The position numbers were made by a program, and so were the translations under genes. The notes beneath the pieces are model-generated. The model did no database searches. It was not told the origin of the DNA and saw only the letters and a program-made list of their open reading frames with translations. This document shows positions 1-8,472 of a stretch of DNA of 64,000 nt, piece after piece (position 1 is the first letter of the stretch; the number at the start of each line of letters is the position of its first letter). This DNA comes from Flavobacterium collinsii (GTDB lineage Bacteria; Bacteroidota; Bacteroidia; Flavobacteriales; Flavobacteriaceae), in assembly GCF_902804485.1 (NCBI RefSeq), contig NZ_CADCST010000082.1:1-64000 (forward strand), in the 5' to 3' direction.

Positions 1-184
1 GCTTTTAGAAGTCAATTCAGAGGAGTGAGGAATATAGATTTTTTCTTGTTCAGATTATCTAATCTTTTTGCCTAATCCCCAACTTTTGAACCTGATCCAT
101 TTTTACTTTAAAAATTACCTGAATATTACAAACAAAAAAAAGTCCTCAAAGAGGACTTTTATATTTTTAGGAAATTGCAATTAA
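1..184. other. Left edge of the window, no gene called
   Basis: No complete gene is visible. A plus-frame stretch open from base 1 stops at 73-75 and could be the tail of a gene that begins outside the window, but its 24 residues match nothing I recognise. The only structured element is the rpsT terminator hairpin at 141-165. Confidence 0.5.
141..165 (-). terminator. Rho-independent terminator of rpsT
   Basis: A seven-base stem (AGTCCTC / GAGGACT) with a three-base loop is flanked by A and T runs. Read on the minus strand it ends in a long T run, placing it directly after the rpsT stop. Confidence 0.8.
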
Positions 185-436
185 TTACAATTTAGCAACA
201 TGTTTAGTTAATTTAGACTTCAAGTTAGAAGCTTTATTATCATGAATGATATTCTTTTTAGCCAATTTATCAATCATAGAAATTACAGTTGATAATTTAG
301 AAGACGCATCAGATTTATCAGTAGCTAATCTTAATGCTTTAATAGCGTTACGAGTAGTTTTATGTTGGTATCTGTTAAGAACTCTTCTTTTTTCGTTACT
401 TCTGATTCTTTTTAATGCTGACTTATGATTTGCCAT
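185..436 (-). CDS. rpsT: 30S ribosomal protein S20
   Basis: Small-subunit ribosomal protein S20, which binds 16S rRNA early in 30S assembly. The 83-residue product begins MANHKSALKRIRSNEKRR, the hallmark S20 start, and is basic and helical throughout, at the usual family length. The ATG is the only sensible start. The gene reads in the same direction as the two tRNA-Glu genes and proS upstream, so it closes a small translation cluster, and a terminator hairpin follows its stop. No alternative assignment is likely. Confidence 0.97.
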   Translation of the reverse strand: MANHKSALKRIRSNEKRRVLNRYQHKTTRNAIKALRLATDKSDASSKLSTVISMIDKLAKKNIIHDNKASNLKSKLTKHVAKL

Positions 437-590
437 TTTGTTTTAATTTTAGATGTAATAATTATTATAAATACTAGTTAAAAAAGAAAAACCTCCCACA
501 ATTGCAAAACAATCACTTTGGTTTTAACTAATAAAACAAAAACCGAGACACCAATTTTCATTTTACAAAACTTATTTACAACTAATTTTG

Positions 591-662
591 TAGTCTGTAA
601 GGGAATCGAACCCCTGTTACCAGGACGAAAGCCTGGAGTCCTAACCCCTAGACGAACAGACC
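591..662 (-). tRNA. tRNA-Glu (anticodon UUC)
   Basis: The minus strand folds into a complete cloverleaf of 72 bases. It has a 7-bp acceptor stem that opens with a G1-U72 wobble, a D arm, an anticodon stem CCAGG/CCTGG around loop CTTTCGT (anticodon TTC, decoding GAA/GAG), and a T arm with loop TTCGATT. CCA is not encoded. It lies 44 bases from a second tRNA-Glu in the same orientation, and the two are probably co-transcribed. Confidence 0.95.
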
Positions 663-706
663 ATTATCGTTCTAAGTTTTTCTATACTTAAATAGAGGTA
701 TTATTG

Positions 707-778
707 TAGCCCGTAGCGGAATCGAACCGCTCTTACATGGATGAAAACCATGCGTCCTAACCGATAGACGAACGGGCC
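707..778 (-). tRNA. tRNA-Glu (anticodon UUC), second copy
   Basis: A second complete cloverleaf on the minus strand. The acceptor stem is GGCCCGT/ACGGGCT, again with a G1-U72 wobble. The anticodon stem CATGG/CCATG encloses loop TTTTCAT, giving anticodon TTC, and the T loop is TTCGATT. Acceptor, anticodon and T stems differ from the neighbouring copy although the decoding is the same. CCA is not encoded. Confidence 0.94.
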
Positions 779-855
779 TGCTTCTCTAATGCGGATGCAA
801 AAATACAACTATTTTTAAGATGTACAATACCTGATGCAAAAAAAATTAAAAAAAA

Positions 856-2334
856 TTAATATGCCTTTGCAAACAACACTCTTTTTGAGGAAGGATTACC
901 AGTAAACACACAGGTTCCCGCCTCTTCTTTACTATCTAAAGGAATACAACGAATTGTCGCTTTTGTCAAGTCTTTTATTTTTTCTTCAGTCGCAGCAGTA
1001 CCATCCCAGTGAGCTGATACAAATCCTGCTTTACCGTCTAAAACCTCTTTAAATTCCTCAAAACTATTCACTTCCGTAATATGAGTATCTCGGTAGTTTA
1101 AGGCACGATTGTATAAATCAGTCTGAATCTGCTCTAAAAGATCATTTACATAATTCACAATTCCTTCACCAGAAACCGTCTCTTTTGTCAATGTATCACG
1201 TCTGGCAACTTCAAAAGTTCCATTTTCTAAATCTTTTGGACCAACAGCAATTCTAACCGGCACCCCTTTCAATTCCCATTCCGCAAATTTGAATCCTGGT
1301 TTTTGAGTGGTTCGGTCATCATACTTAACGGAGATTTTCAATTTTCTCAATTTAGCCGTTAGCTCATTAACCGCAGCGGTAATTTCAGCCAACTGCTCAT
1401 CCGTTTTATAAATTGGAACAATCACAACTTGTATTGGCGCCAAATTTGGAGGCAATACCAATCCCTGATCATCTGAATGCGTCATGATCAACGCCCCCAT
1501 CAAACGGGTCGAAACTCCCCAGGAAGTTCCCCAAACATGTTCTTGTTTTCCTTCAGCATTCGCAAACTTAACATCGAATGCTTTTGCAAAATTCTGACCT
1601 AAAAAGTGAGACGTTCCAGCCTGCAATGCTTTTCCATCCTGCATTAAAGCCTCAATACAATAGGTTTCATCAGCACCAGCAAAACGCTCCGTTTCGGTTT
1701 TAAAACCTTTCACAACCGGAATCGCCATAAAGTTCTGTGCGAAATCAGCATAAACATGCATCATTTTTTCAGACTCTTCTAATGCTTCTGCTTTTGTTGC
1801 ATGCGCGGTATGCCCTTCCTGCCATAAAAACTCAGCAGTTCTTAAAAACAAACGCGTACGCATTTCCCAGCGCACCACATTGGCCCACTGATTAATTAAC
1901 AAAGGTAAGTCTCTATAAGACTGAACCCATCCTTTATAAGTAGACCAAATAATCGCCTCACTTGTTGGACGAACAATAAGCTCTTCCTCTAATTTAGCGT
2001 TCGGATCCACCATTAGCTTTCCGGGTTTATCCGGATCATTTTTTAATCTATAGTGCGTTACAATAGCACATTCTTTTGCAAATCCTTCAGCATTTTTTTC
2101 TTCTGCTTCAAACATGCTTTTAGGCACAAATAAAGGAAAGTATGCATTTTGATGTCCTGTTTCTTTAAACATTCGATCCAATTCCGCCTGCATTTTTTCC
2201 CAAATAGCGTATCCGTACGGCTTAATAACCATACAGCCTCTAACTCCTGAATTTTCAGCTAGATCCGCTTTTACAACCAGCTCGTTATACCATTTTGAAT
2301 AATCTTCTGATCTTGTAGTGAGGTTCTTACTCAT
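856..2334 (-). CDS. proS: Prolyl-tRNA synthetase
   Basis: Class II aminoacyl-tRNA synthetase that charges tRNA-Pro in the cytoplasm. The 492-residue length and layout are those of the short archaeal/eukaryote-like ProRS found in Bacteroidota, which lacks the large editing insertion of the E. coli type. Visible class II signatures are VRPTSE at about residues 121-126, the motif 2 region with VVRWEMRTR followed by [10 protein letters not shown] (about 153-178), and a motif 3 region with [13 protein letters not shown] near residue 290. The protein ends in the terminal tyrosine typical of this type. A strong promoter lies 50-85 bases upstream and the tRNA-Glu pair follows. Confidence 0.97.
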   Translation of the reverse strand: MSKNLTTRSEDYSKWYNELVVKADLAENSGVRGCMVIKPYGYAIWEKMQAELDRMFKETGHQNAYFPLFVPKSMFEAEEKNAEGFAKECAIVTHYRLKNDPDKPGKLMVDPNAKLEEELIVRPTSEAIIWSTYKGWVQSYRDLPLLINQWANVVRWEMRTRLFLRTAEFLWQEGHTAHATKAEALEESEKMMHVYADFAQNFMAIPVVKGFKTETERFAGADETYCIEALMQDGKALQAGTSHFLGQNFAKAFDVKFANAEGKQEHVWGTSWGVSTRLMGALIMTHSDDQGLVLPPNLAPIQVVIVPIYKTDEQLAEITAAVNELTAKLRKLKISVKYDDRTTQKPGFKFAEWELKGVPVRIAVGPKDLENGTFEVARRDTLTKETVSGEGIVNYVNDLLEQIQTDLYNRALNYRDTHITEVNSFEEFKEVLDGKAGFVSAHWDGTAATEEKIKDLTKATIRCIPLDSKEEAGTCVFTGNPSSKRVLFAKAY

Positions 2335-2387
2335 ATCGAATAGTTTGGCACAAATTTTGTTTTAATAATTTTAACTAAATAGTTTGA

Positions 2388-2418
2388 CAAAACTAACTAT
2401 TTTTGTAATGTGCAACAA
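2388..2418 (-). promoter_or_regulatory. Promoter of proS (TTG-N17-TAGTTTTG)
   Basis: On the minus strand TTGTTG (2413-2418) is followed after 17 bases by TAGTTTTG (2388-2395). This matches the Bacteroidota primary sigma pattern of a -33 TTG and a -7 TAnnTTTG. It overlaps the opposing box for the plus-strand lipoprotein. Confidence 0.7.
2398..2405 (+). promoter_or_regulatory. -7 promoter box of the 2436 lipoprotein gene
   Basis: TATTTTTG fits TAnnTTTG and lies 30 bases before the start codon. I see no well-placed TTG at -33, so the call is weaker than for the opposing proS promoter. The two would compete for the same DNA. Confidence 0.45.
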
Positions 2419-2435
2419 TAAAAAACACCACAGAT

Positions 2436-3470
2436 ATGAAAACTTCTATTTCTTTCCGCCAAAACTCAAGTCATTTTTACTTAATTGGATTATTGAGTTT
2501 TCTACTAGCATCGTGTGGTTCTTACCAAAACACTTCCTATCATGACAACGATGGAATTTACGGAGGTTCACCAAGAACGTATGCTCAAGCAAATACCACA
2601 AATAATCAATATAAAGATTACTTTAGATCCTTACAAGACGACAATCAGCCAACGGAAATTTTCACAGATGTTGACAGCTATGGCAATTATGCTGTAAATG
2701 ACAGCACAAAAACCGTTAGCAACTACCCTGCCTGGGGAAGTGCAACCACTGATGTTTCTGTAAACGTATATTCTAACCCTACATGGTCGTTAGGATTTGG
2801 TTTTGGCTACGGATCCCCTTACTATGGTTGGGGTTATGGAGGATACTGGGACAACTATTGGGGATACCCTGGCTACTGGGGAGGCGGATGGGGATACCCA
2901 GGATGGGGATATCCAGGATGGGGCTACCCTGGCTATTGGGGATCTGGTCACAGATATGGATACAACAACTATTCTTATAACTATGGAAGAAGAGGTTCAG
3001 CAGCTTATTATGGAGGAAGAAACTATTCTTCCGGAAACTATATCACAAACAGAGGCTACAGCACCAATAGAACTTACAGCTCTAACAGAGACTACACCAA
3101 CACTAACCGCAGCTATAACAGCAATAGAACCTATAGCACAAACAGAAGTGATTTCTCTGATTCAAGAAGAAATGCATCTGTAAACGGAAGAACATACAAC
3201 AACTCCTCACCTACCTTTACCAACAGAGGAAACACAACTCAATATAATAGCGCCGATTACAGCAACAGAAGATCATCAAGTAATTACTACAACAACACTA
3301 ACAGAAGTTACAACTACAACAATAACAATTCTGCACCAACAAGAAGCTACTCTCCTAGCCCATCCCGTTCTATGAATAGCGGCGGCAGCGGTGGAGGAAG
3401 ATCATATAGCGGTGGTGGCGGTGGTGGCGGCGGAAGATCATACAGTGGCGGAGGAGGCGGAAGAAGATAA
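2436..3470 (+). CDS. Low-complexity Gly/Tyr/Trp- and Asn/Arg/Ser-rich lipoprotein
   Basis: An exported lipoprotein of unknown function. A hydrophobic leader ends in the lipobox LASC with Cys27 as the lipidated residue. After about 90 ordinary residues comes a block with tandem repeats of WGYPG type (nucleotides about 2810-2970), then a long Asn/Ser/Arg/Tyr-rich section with repeated NRTYS/NRSYN units, and a C-terminal run of glycines with RSYS spacers (about 3380-3465). Such a composition suggests an intrinsically disordered or sticky surface protein; that is inference. The FadL-type barrel gene follows after 44 bases in the same direction. I do not recognise a named family. Confidence 0.8.
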   Translation: MKTSISFRQNSSHFYLIGLLSFLLASCGSYQNTSYHDNDGIYGGSPRTYAQANTTNNQYKDYFRSLQDDNQPTEIFTDVDSYGNYAVNDSTKTVSNYPAWGSATTDVSVNVYSNPTWSLGFGFGYGSPYYGWGYGGYWDNYWGYPGYWGGGWGYPGWGYPGWGYPGYWGSGHRYGYNNYSYNYGRRGSAAYYGGRNYSSGNYITNRGYSTNRTYSSNRDYTNTNRSYNSNRTYSTNRSDFSDSRRNASVNGRTYNNSSPTFTNRGNTTQYNSADYSNRRSSSNYYNNTNRSYNYNNNNSAPTRSYSPSPSRSMNSGGSGGGRSYSGGGGGGGGRSYSGGGGGRR

Positions 3471-3514
3471 TCGCCTCTTTCGTTAATCACAAAATCATAC
3501 TAAAAACTATCCAA

Positions 3515-5104
3515 ATGAAAAAAATATTATTCCTACTTATTACAGGACTAACTGCCAGCGTCTCACATTCTCAGGATGTATCAGATGCTGTACGTTATGC
3601 GCAAGACAATTTAACCGGAACTGCAAGATTTAGAGCCATGAGTGGCGCTTTTGGAGCTGTTGGAGGAGATTTTTCAGCCATTTCCGTAAACCCTGCAGGA
3701 TCGGCAATATTCTCTAATAATCAGGTTGGAGTAAGTTTTAGCAATCAAAACATCAAAAACAATTCAAACTATTTTGGAACAGAAATTAGCGATAGCAAAA
3801 ATTCTTTTACCCTAAATCAGGCGGGTGCTGTTTTTGTTTTTCACGATCACAACCCAAGCAACAACTGGAAAAAGATTGCTATTGGAGCTTCTTACGAAAA
3901 CACTAATAACTTCAACAACAGAATTGTTTCAGTAGGAACAAACCCAACAAATTCTATTGACGGTTATTTTTTATCTTATGCTAATAACGGAAACGGAGGA
4001 GCACCAGTGCCACAAGAATTTGTAAACCTGGCCAATAACGAATCAATTAGCGACCTTTATCGCTATTTAGGCTCGAACTTACCAAATGGTCAATACCGAA
4101 ATCTATCGGGATTCTCTGCTCAACAAGCCATGCTGGGTTATCAGGGATTCGTCATAAACGCTTCTGACCCGAATAACCCGAACAGTACATACACCACAAA
4201 TGTACCTGCAGGAAATACCCCGGGAAAAGGAGATTATTACCAAGAAAATGAAATTTTCACGAGCGGATACAATAGTAAATTAAGCTTCAACATAGCAACT
4301 TCCTACAAAGACAGACTTTATTTAGGTGCTAATCTAAATGTGCATATCACGGATTATAGAAGATCAAGTAGTTTTTACGAAGACAATGACAACCCAACGA
4401 TATCAACCCCAACGATATCAAGTTTACGCTTCAATAACAACCTTTACACCTACGGAAATGGCTTCTCTTTTCAACTTGGAGCTATCGCCAAAGTTACTAA
4501 AGAATTCCGACTTGGACTGGCTTACGAATCCAACACTTGGTACGAACTTTACGATGAACTTTCACAAAGTTTATACACAACCATGCGAGCAACTGGCGGA
4601 CAACCTATTAATAAGTCCGTTAATCCTGATGTAGTTAATATTTACGAACGCTACACCTTACAAACTCCGGGAAAAACCACTTTCAGTGCCGCTTATGTTT
4701 TTGGAAAATCCGCATTAATCAGTATTGACTATGCCATAAAAGACTATAGCAATACCAAATACAAACCTGGCCGTGATTTTACAGGAATCAACAATCAACT
4801 AAGCAATCAATTGACCAATGCAGGTGAATTAAGAGTAGGTGCCGAATATAAAATAAAACAATTAAGCCTGCGCGGTGGATATCGTTTTGAAGAGAGCCCA
4901 TACAAAGACGGAACTACAATTGGAGACTTAAACAGTTACTCAGGTGGTTTAGGGTATAATTTTGGAAGCACTAAAGTCGATTTAGCTTATTCCTATTTAG
5001 AAAGAAAATCGAACCAGGGATTTTTTGCAACCGGATTTAAAGATGGAGCAAATGTTACCTCAAAACTAAACAACGTTACGCTTACTTTATTATTTGAATT
5101 GTAA
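3515..5104 (+). CDS. OmpP1/FadL-family outer-membrane barrel
   Basis: A 529-residue outer-membrane protein of the OmpP1/FadL/TodX type, which in characterised members forms a barrel for hydrophobic molecules. It has a signal peptide (MKKILFLLITG, ending near SHSQ) followed by a conserved N-terminal region with RFRAMSGAFGAVGGDFSA and NPAGSA, the family signature. The rest alternates short beta strands and ends in the aromatic-rich strand NVTLTLLFEL expected for BamA-dependent insertion. It follows the low-complexity lipoprotein closely and is followed by a strong terminator. The substrate is unknown; such proteins are often labelled hemin receptors in flavobacteria without proof. Confidence 0.85.
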   Translation: MKKILFLLITGLTASVSHSQDVSDAVRYAQDNLTGTARFRAMSGAFGAVGGDFSAISVNPAGSAIFSNNQVGVSFSNQNIKNNSNYFGTEISDSKNSFTLNQAGAVFVFHDHNPSNNWKKIAIGASYENTNNFNNRIVSVGTNPTNSIDGYFLSYANNGNGGAPVPQEFVNLANNESISDLYRYLGSNLPNGQYRNLSGFSAQQAMLGYQGFVINASDPNNPNSTYTTNVPAGNTPGKGDYYQENEIFTSGYNSKLSFNIATSYKDRLYLGANLNVHITDYRRSSSFYEDNDNPTISTPTISSLRFNNNLYTYGNGFSFQLGAIAKVTKEFRLGLAYESNTWYELYDELSQSLYTTMRATGGQPINKSVNPDVVNIYERYTLQTPGKTTFSAAYVFGKSALISIDYAIKDYSNTKYKPGRDFTGINNQLSNQLTNAGELRVGAEYKIKQLSLRGGYRFEESPYKDGTTIGDLNSYSGGLGYNFGSTKVDLAYSYLERKSNQGFFATGFKDGANVTSKLNNVTLTLLFEL

Positions 5105-5132
5105 TTAAAAATAAATAGAATAAATTAAAATT

Positions 5133-5166
5133 TCCGTCAGGCCCTTACTTGACGGATTTTTTTTTA
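5133..5166 (+). terminator. Terminator after the FadL-type gene
   Basis: TCCGTCA and TGACGGA pair as a seven-base stem with a ten-base loop, followed by about ten Ts. It lies 29 bases after the stop codon. Confidence 0.85.
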
Positions 5167-5241
5167 GCCCGGATGGAAGCAACATCCTTTTGTGTCCGCC
5201 TTGGCCGACACAAAAGATATAACAAACAGCAGGATAAGCTT
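5165..5241 (+). repeat. Intergenic palindromic repeat, family E, copy 1
   Basis: The element begins TAGCCC(C)GAT-like, has a core TTTTGTGTCCGCC...GGCCGACACAAAA that can fold as a hairpin, and ends near GCAGGATAAGC. Related elements occur at 57190, 58615 and, inverted, 62542. It starts inside the T run of the preceding terminator. Confidence 0.7.
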
Positions 5242-5294
5242 CATAAAAATCACCTAAAAGAAACGGAAACAAGCGGTGTTTGAATAAAAAAGTG

Positions 5295-5302
5295 TAATTT
5301 TG
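5295..5302 (+). promoter_or_regulatory. -7 promoter box of rimO
   Basis: TAATTTTG matches TAnnTTTG and lies 20 bases before the rimO start codon. No clear TTG is seen at the ideal -33 distance. Confidence 0.5.
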
Positions 5303-5321
5303 CACTCCAATTTATAAAAGT

Positions 5322-6635
5322 ATGAGAACCAAGTCTTTAAAAAAGAACAAAATTAACGTAATCACTCTTGGGTGTTCGAAAAATGTATATGACAGCGAAG
5401 TGCTAATGGGACAACTTCGTGCTAATGGCAAAGAAGTACAGCATGAGGCACCTGCTAAAGAAGAAGGAAACATTATTGTGATCAACACTTGCGGTTTTAT
5501 TGACAACGCCAAAGCAGAGTCGGTAAACATGATTTTGGAATATGCTGATAAAAAAGACAAAGGATTAGTAGATAAAGTTTTCGTTACCGGATGTTTGTCT
5601 GAACGTTACAGACCGGATTTAGAAAAGGAAATCCCAAATGTCGATCAATATTTTGGCACAACTGAATTGCCTCAGCTGCTTAAAGCTCTTGGTGCTGACT
5701 ATAAACACGAGCTACTTGGAGAGCGTTTAACTACAACTCCAAAGAATTATGCTTATTTAAAAATTGCGGAAGGCTGCGACAGACCTTGCAGTTTCTGTGC
5801 TATTCCGTTAATGAGAGGTTCACATATTTCGCAACCTATTGAAAAATTGGTTAAAGAAGCTCAAGGTTTAGCTAAAAATGGCGTTAAAGAATTAATCTTA
5901 ATTGCTCAGGATTTAACATATTACGGTCTTGATCTCTATAAAAAACGAAATCTTGCCGAGCTTCTGGAAGCATTAGCCAATGTTGAAGGTATCGAATGGA
6001 TTCGTCTTCATTATGCTTATCCTACTGGTTTTCCAATGGATGTTTTAGAATTAATGAAACGCGAGCCTAAAATCTGTAATTATATAGACATACCGTTACA
6101 ACATATTTCTGATTCGATTTTAAAATCAATGCGCCGCGGTACTACTCAGGCAAAAACAACACAATTATTGAAAGATTTCCGTGCTGCGGTTCCGGGAATG
6201 GCTATTAGAACTACCTTAATTGTTGGGTATCCTGGTGAAACTCAAGAAGATTTTGAGATTTTGAAAGATTTTGTTCAGGAAATGAAATTTGACAGAATGG
6301 GTTGTTTCGCTTATTCTCACGAAGAAAACACCCACGCTTACTTATTGGAAGACAATGTTCCGGATGATGTAAAACAAGCACGAGCAAATGAAATAATGGA
6401 ATTACAGTCACAAATTTCATGGGATTTAAACCAGGAAAAAATTGGACAGGTTTTCAAATGTATTATTGACAGAAAAGAAGGAGCTCACTTTGTAGGCAGA
6501 ACAGAATTTGACAGCCCGGATGTTGATAATGAGGTTTTGATTGATGCGTCTAAACATTATGTAAAAACGGGAGAATTTGTTAATATAAGAATAATAGAAG
6601 CAACAGAATTTGATTTATACGGAGAACCTGCTTAA
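5322..6635 (+). CDS. rimO: Ribosomal protein S12 methylthiotransferase RimO
   Basis: Radical SAM enzyme that methylthiolates the conserved aspartate of ribosomal protein S12. The N-terminal domain carries the three iron-sulfur cysteines Cys18 (TLGCSKN), Cys57 (NTCGFI) and Cys91 (TGCLSER). The radical SAM domain has CDRPCSFC at residues 152-159 and the RimO-type sequence IPLMRGSHISQP after it. The C-terminal part is a TRAM-like beta domain. The sequence fits RimO rather than MiaB because of the NVYDSE and PLMRGSH signatures and the 437-residue length. The start ATG lies 20 bases after a promoter box. Confidence 0.96.
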   Translation: MRTKSLKKNKINVITLGCSKNVYDSEVLMGQLRANGKEVQHEAPAKEEGNIIVINTCGFIDNAKAESVNMILEYADKKDKGLVDKVFVTGCLSERYRPDLEKEIPNVDQYFGTTELPQLLKALGADYKHELLGERLTTTPKNYAYLKIAEGCDRPCSFCAIPLMRGSHISQPIEKLVKEAQGLAKNGVKELILIAQDLTYYGLDLYKKRNLAELLEALANVEGIEWIRLHYAYPTGFPMDVLELMKREPKICNYIDIPLQHISDSILKSMRRGTTQAKTTQLLKDFRAAVPGMAIRTTLIVGYPGETQEDFEILKDFVQEMKFDRMGCFAYSHEENTHAYLLEDNVPDDVKQARANEIMELQSQISWDLNQEKIGQVFKCIIDRKEGAHFVGRTEFDSPDVDNEVLIDASKHYVKTGEFVNIRIIEATEFDLYGEPA

Positions 6636-6670
6636 ATTTACGCTAAACAATTTTTAATAAATACACTTTT

Positions 6671-7243
6671 ATGAAACCTATACAATCTTTATTTATTTTG
6701 TTTTTCGCGTTATTGTGCTTTAACTCTGTTTCAGCTCAATACGGAAATGGTTACAATAATGGTTACGGTGGTGGCGGTTATGGTAATGGCTACGGACGAG
6801 GCGGCGGAATGGGTATGGACAGAAGCATGATGGGAGGTCCTCAGCCAAATACCAGTAAACCAAAAGAAATACCTGTTGAAGAGACTGTTGGTAAAATTGT
6901 AGAGCAAATGAAACCGGAAGTAAACCTTGACGAACTACAAGCCATAGCTATTGGAAATGTTTTAATAGACAGCATGAGAGAGCAGGGCATCTTATTAAAA
7001 AATGAAAGCAGTAATCAGGATCAAAAAATCGAACAGATTAAAGCATTAAGAGAAAGTACTACTAAAAAAATAACTGCTTTTTTAAATCCGGATCAGATTC
7101 CAAAGTATACTGCATTCATGGATAATTTTAAAGAGATCAAAAAGACCTCTAAATCAAAAAAGAAAAAAGACTTAAAAGATAAAGATTCAAAAGAAGTTAA
7201 AGAAGTTAAAGAAGACTCCGAAACAACCAAAACACAGGACTAA
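6671..7243 (+). CDS. Secreted protein with Gly/Tyr-rich N-terminus and Lys-rich tail
   Basis: A 190-residue exported protein of unknown function. A signal peptide ends near VSAQ. It is followed by a Gly/Tyr/Asn-rich stretch and a Met/Gly patch (GGGMGMDRSMMGG, about residues 43-55), then a helical region of about 90 residues and a highly charged Lys/Glu/Asp tail. The helical middle is reminiscent of small periplasmic Spy/CpxP-like proteins, but I cannot assign it. It follows rimO by 35 bases and precedes the amidase gene by 23, so the three are probably one transcript. Confidence 0.75.
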   Translation: MKPIQSLFILFFALLCFNSVSAQYGNGYNNGYGGGGYGNGYGRGGGMGMDRSMMGGPQPNTSKPKEIPVEETVGKIVEQMKPEVNLDELQAIAIGNVLIDSMREQGILLKNESSNQDQKIEQIKALRESTTKKITAFLNPDQIPKYTAFMDNFKEIKKTSKSKKKKDLKDKDSKEVKEVKEDSETTKTQD

Positions 7244-7266
7244 TTGTTTCAACCTCATCTAAAAAA

Positions 7267-8184
7267 ATGCAACTGGCCATGGCAAAAAAACATTTTTGTT
7301 ACCTGATTTTAGCAATTATTATTACTTCTTGCTCCACAAATCCTTATAAAAACACCGAAAAAGTTTACGATCAGCAGCTTAAAACTTTAGAGGGACAAAT
7401 TACGAGTAAAGAAGCCCAACCAATTCCAGTAGTAAGCCCTGTAGTTATCGACACTACTTATGCACAACAACTTGGCATAGTAAAAGATACTTTATCTAAA
7501 ACAGGATCAACTTCTTTACTAAATGGTATAAGCACCGAATGGATTGGAACAGTAAACTTCAACTTAAGAAAACCAAGTTTCATTATCCTTCATCATACCG
7601 CTCAGGATTCTCTTCAGCAAACGATCAATACTTTTACCAAGACCCGAACTCAGGTAAGTGCTCACTATATTATCTCTGAAAACGGAAAAGTAGTTCAAAT
7701 GCTAAACGATTATCTAAGAGCCTGGCATGCAGGAGCATCAACTTGGGGAAAAAATACAGATTTAAACTCTTCTTCTATCGGAATTGAACTTGACAATAAC
7801 GGCTTTAAACCTTTCACAGAAGCACAGATTAGTAGTTTAGTAGCGCTTTTAACAAAATTAAAAAAAGACTATAACATCCCTACTCAAAACATATTGGGAC
7901 ATTCTGATATTGCTCCGGGAAGAAAACGAGACCCAAGTGCTCTATTCCCTTGGAAAACCCTTGCTGAAAAAGGATTTGGAATCTGGCCAGACGAAGTTCT
8001 TGAGGAAGCACCTTTTGATTTTAAGATTGAGCCTGCACTGAGAATTATAGGATTTAATACCAAAAATCTTTCAGCAGCTATCATGGCATTCAAATTACAT
8101 TATATTCAAACTGACACAACTGCAACTTTAGATCGAAAAACAATAGATACTATTTATTCGATTTATAAAAAACAGCTTCAGTAA
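7267..8184 (+). CDS. N-acetylmuramoyl-L-alanine amidase lipoprotein (AmiD/AmpD type)
   Basis: Peptidoglycan amidase of the Amidase_2 fold, which cleaves between MurNAc and L-alanine. A short lipoprotein signal ends in ITSC (Cys22), so it is membrane-anchored in the periplasm. Catalytic features are ILHHTAQ (His109/His110), RAWHAG (His154), GHSDIAPGRKRDPSALFPW (His212 and Asp222) and the substrate-groove IGIELDN. This layout resembles E. coli AmiD, including a C-terminal extension with a peptidoglycan-binding-like segment. A second in-frame ATG at 7279 (MAKKHFC) is an equally good start and gives a more typical leader. A strong terminator follows. Confidence 0.88.
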   Translation: MQLAMAKKHFCYLILAIIITSCSTNPYKNTEKVYDQQLKTLEGQITSKEAQPIPVVSPVVIDTTYAQQLGIVKDTLSKTGSTSLLNGISTEWIGTVNFNLRKPSFIILHHTAQDSLQQTINTFTKTRTQVSAHYIISENGKVVQMLNDYLRAWHAGASTWGKNTDLNSSSIGIELDNNGFKPFTEAQISSLVALLTKLKKDYNIPTQNILGHSDIAPGRKRDPSALFPWKTLAEKGFGIWPDEVLEEAPFDFKIEPALRIIGFNTKNLSAAIMAFKLHYIQTDTTATLDRKTIDTIYSIYKKQLQ

Positions 8185-8204
8185 TACAATAACAATCAAG
8201 CACA

Positions 8205-8242
8205 AAAGTGCATTTCTAAAATTTAGAAATGCACTTTTTTTA
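8205..8242. terminator. Long symmetrical terminator hairpin after the amidase gene
   Basis: AAAGTGCATTTCTAAA and TTTAGAAATGCACTTT are perfect inverted copies of 16 bases, followed by a T run on the plus strand and A-rich on the other side. It could also stop minus-strand transcription. Confidence 0.85.
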
Positions 8243-8403
8243 TTGTAAAAAACCTGACGTCTTATAAAAGTGAAGCATTTTTTTCTAAGTATCCATTTCG
8301 GCATTTTGATACACCAAAAAAAATAGCACAACTAATCTAAATTACAATGTAAAAATACTTAGCTGAAAACCGTGAGAATAGTGCAATACAAAAAGACTCC
8401 CAT

Positions 8404-8443
8404 AAAAAAGCTGCCAAAACACAAGATAGGTTTTGACAGCTCC
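8404..8443 (-). terminator. Terminator of the porin gene
   Basis: On the minus strand GCTGTCAAAAC pairs with GTTTTGGCAGC (one mismatch) and is followed by a T run. It lies about 30 bases beyond the stop of the porin gene. Confidence 0.75.
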
Positions 8444-8472
8444 AAAAAAAAAAAAAATATCAATCTTTATCT

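Noticed and set aside
2797-3183. 128-codon plus-strand frame rich in Thr and Ile
   Set aside because: It is the shifted reading of the repetitive lipoprotein gene and reflects its low-complexity codons.
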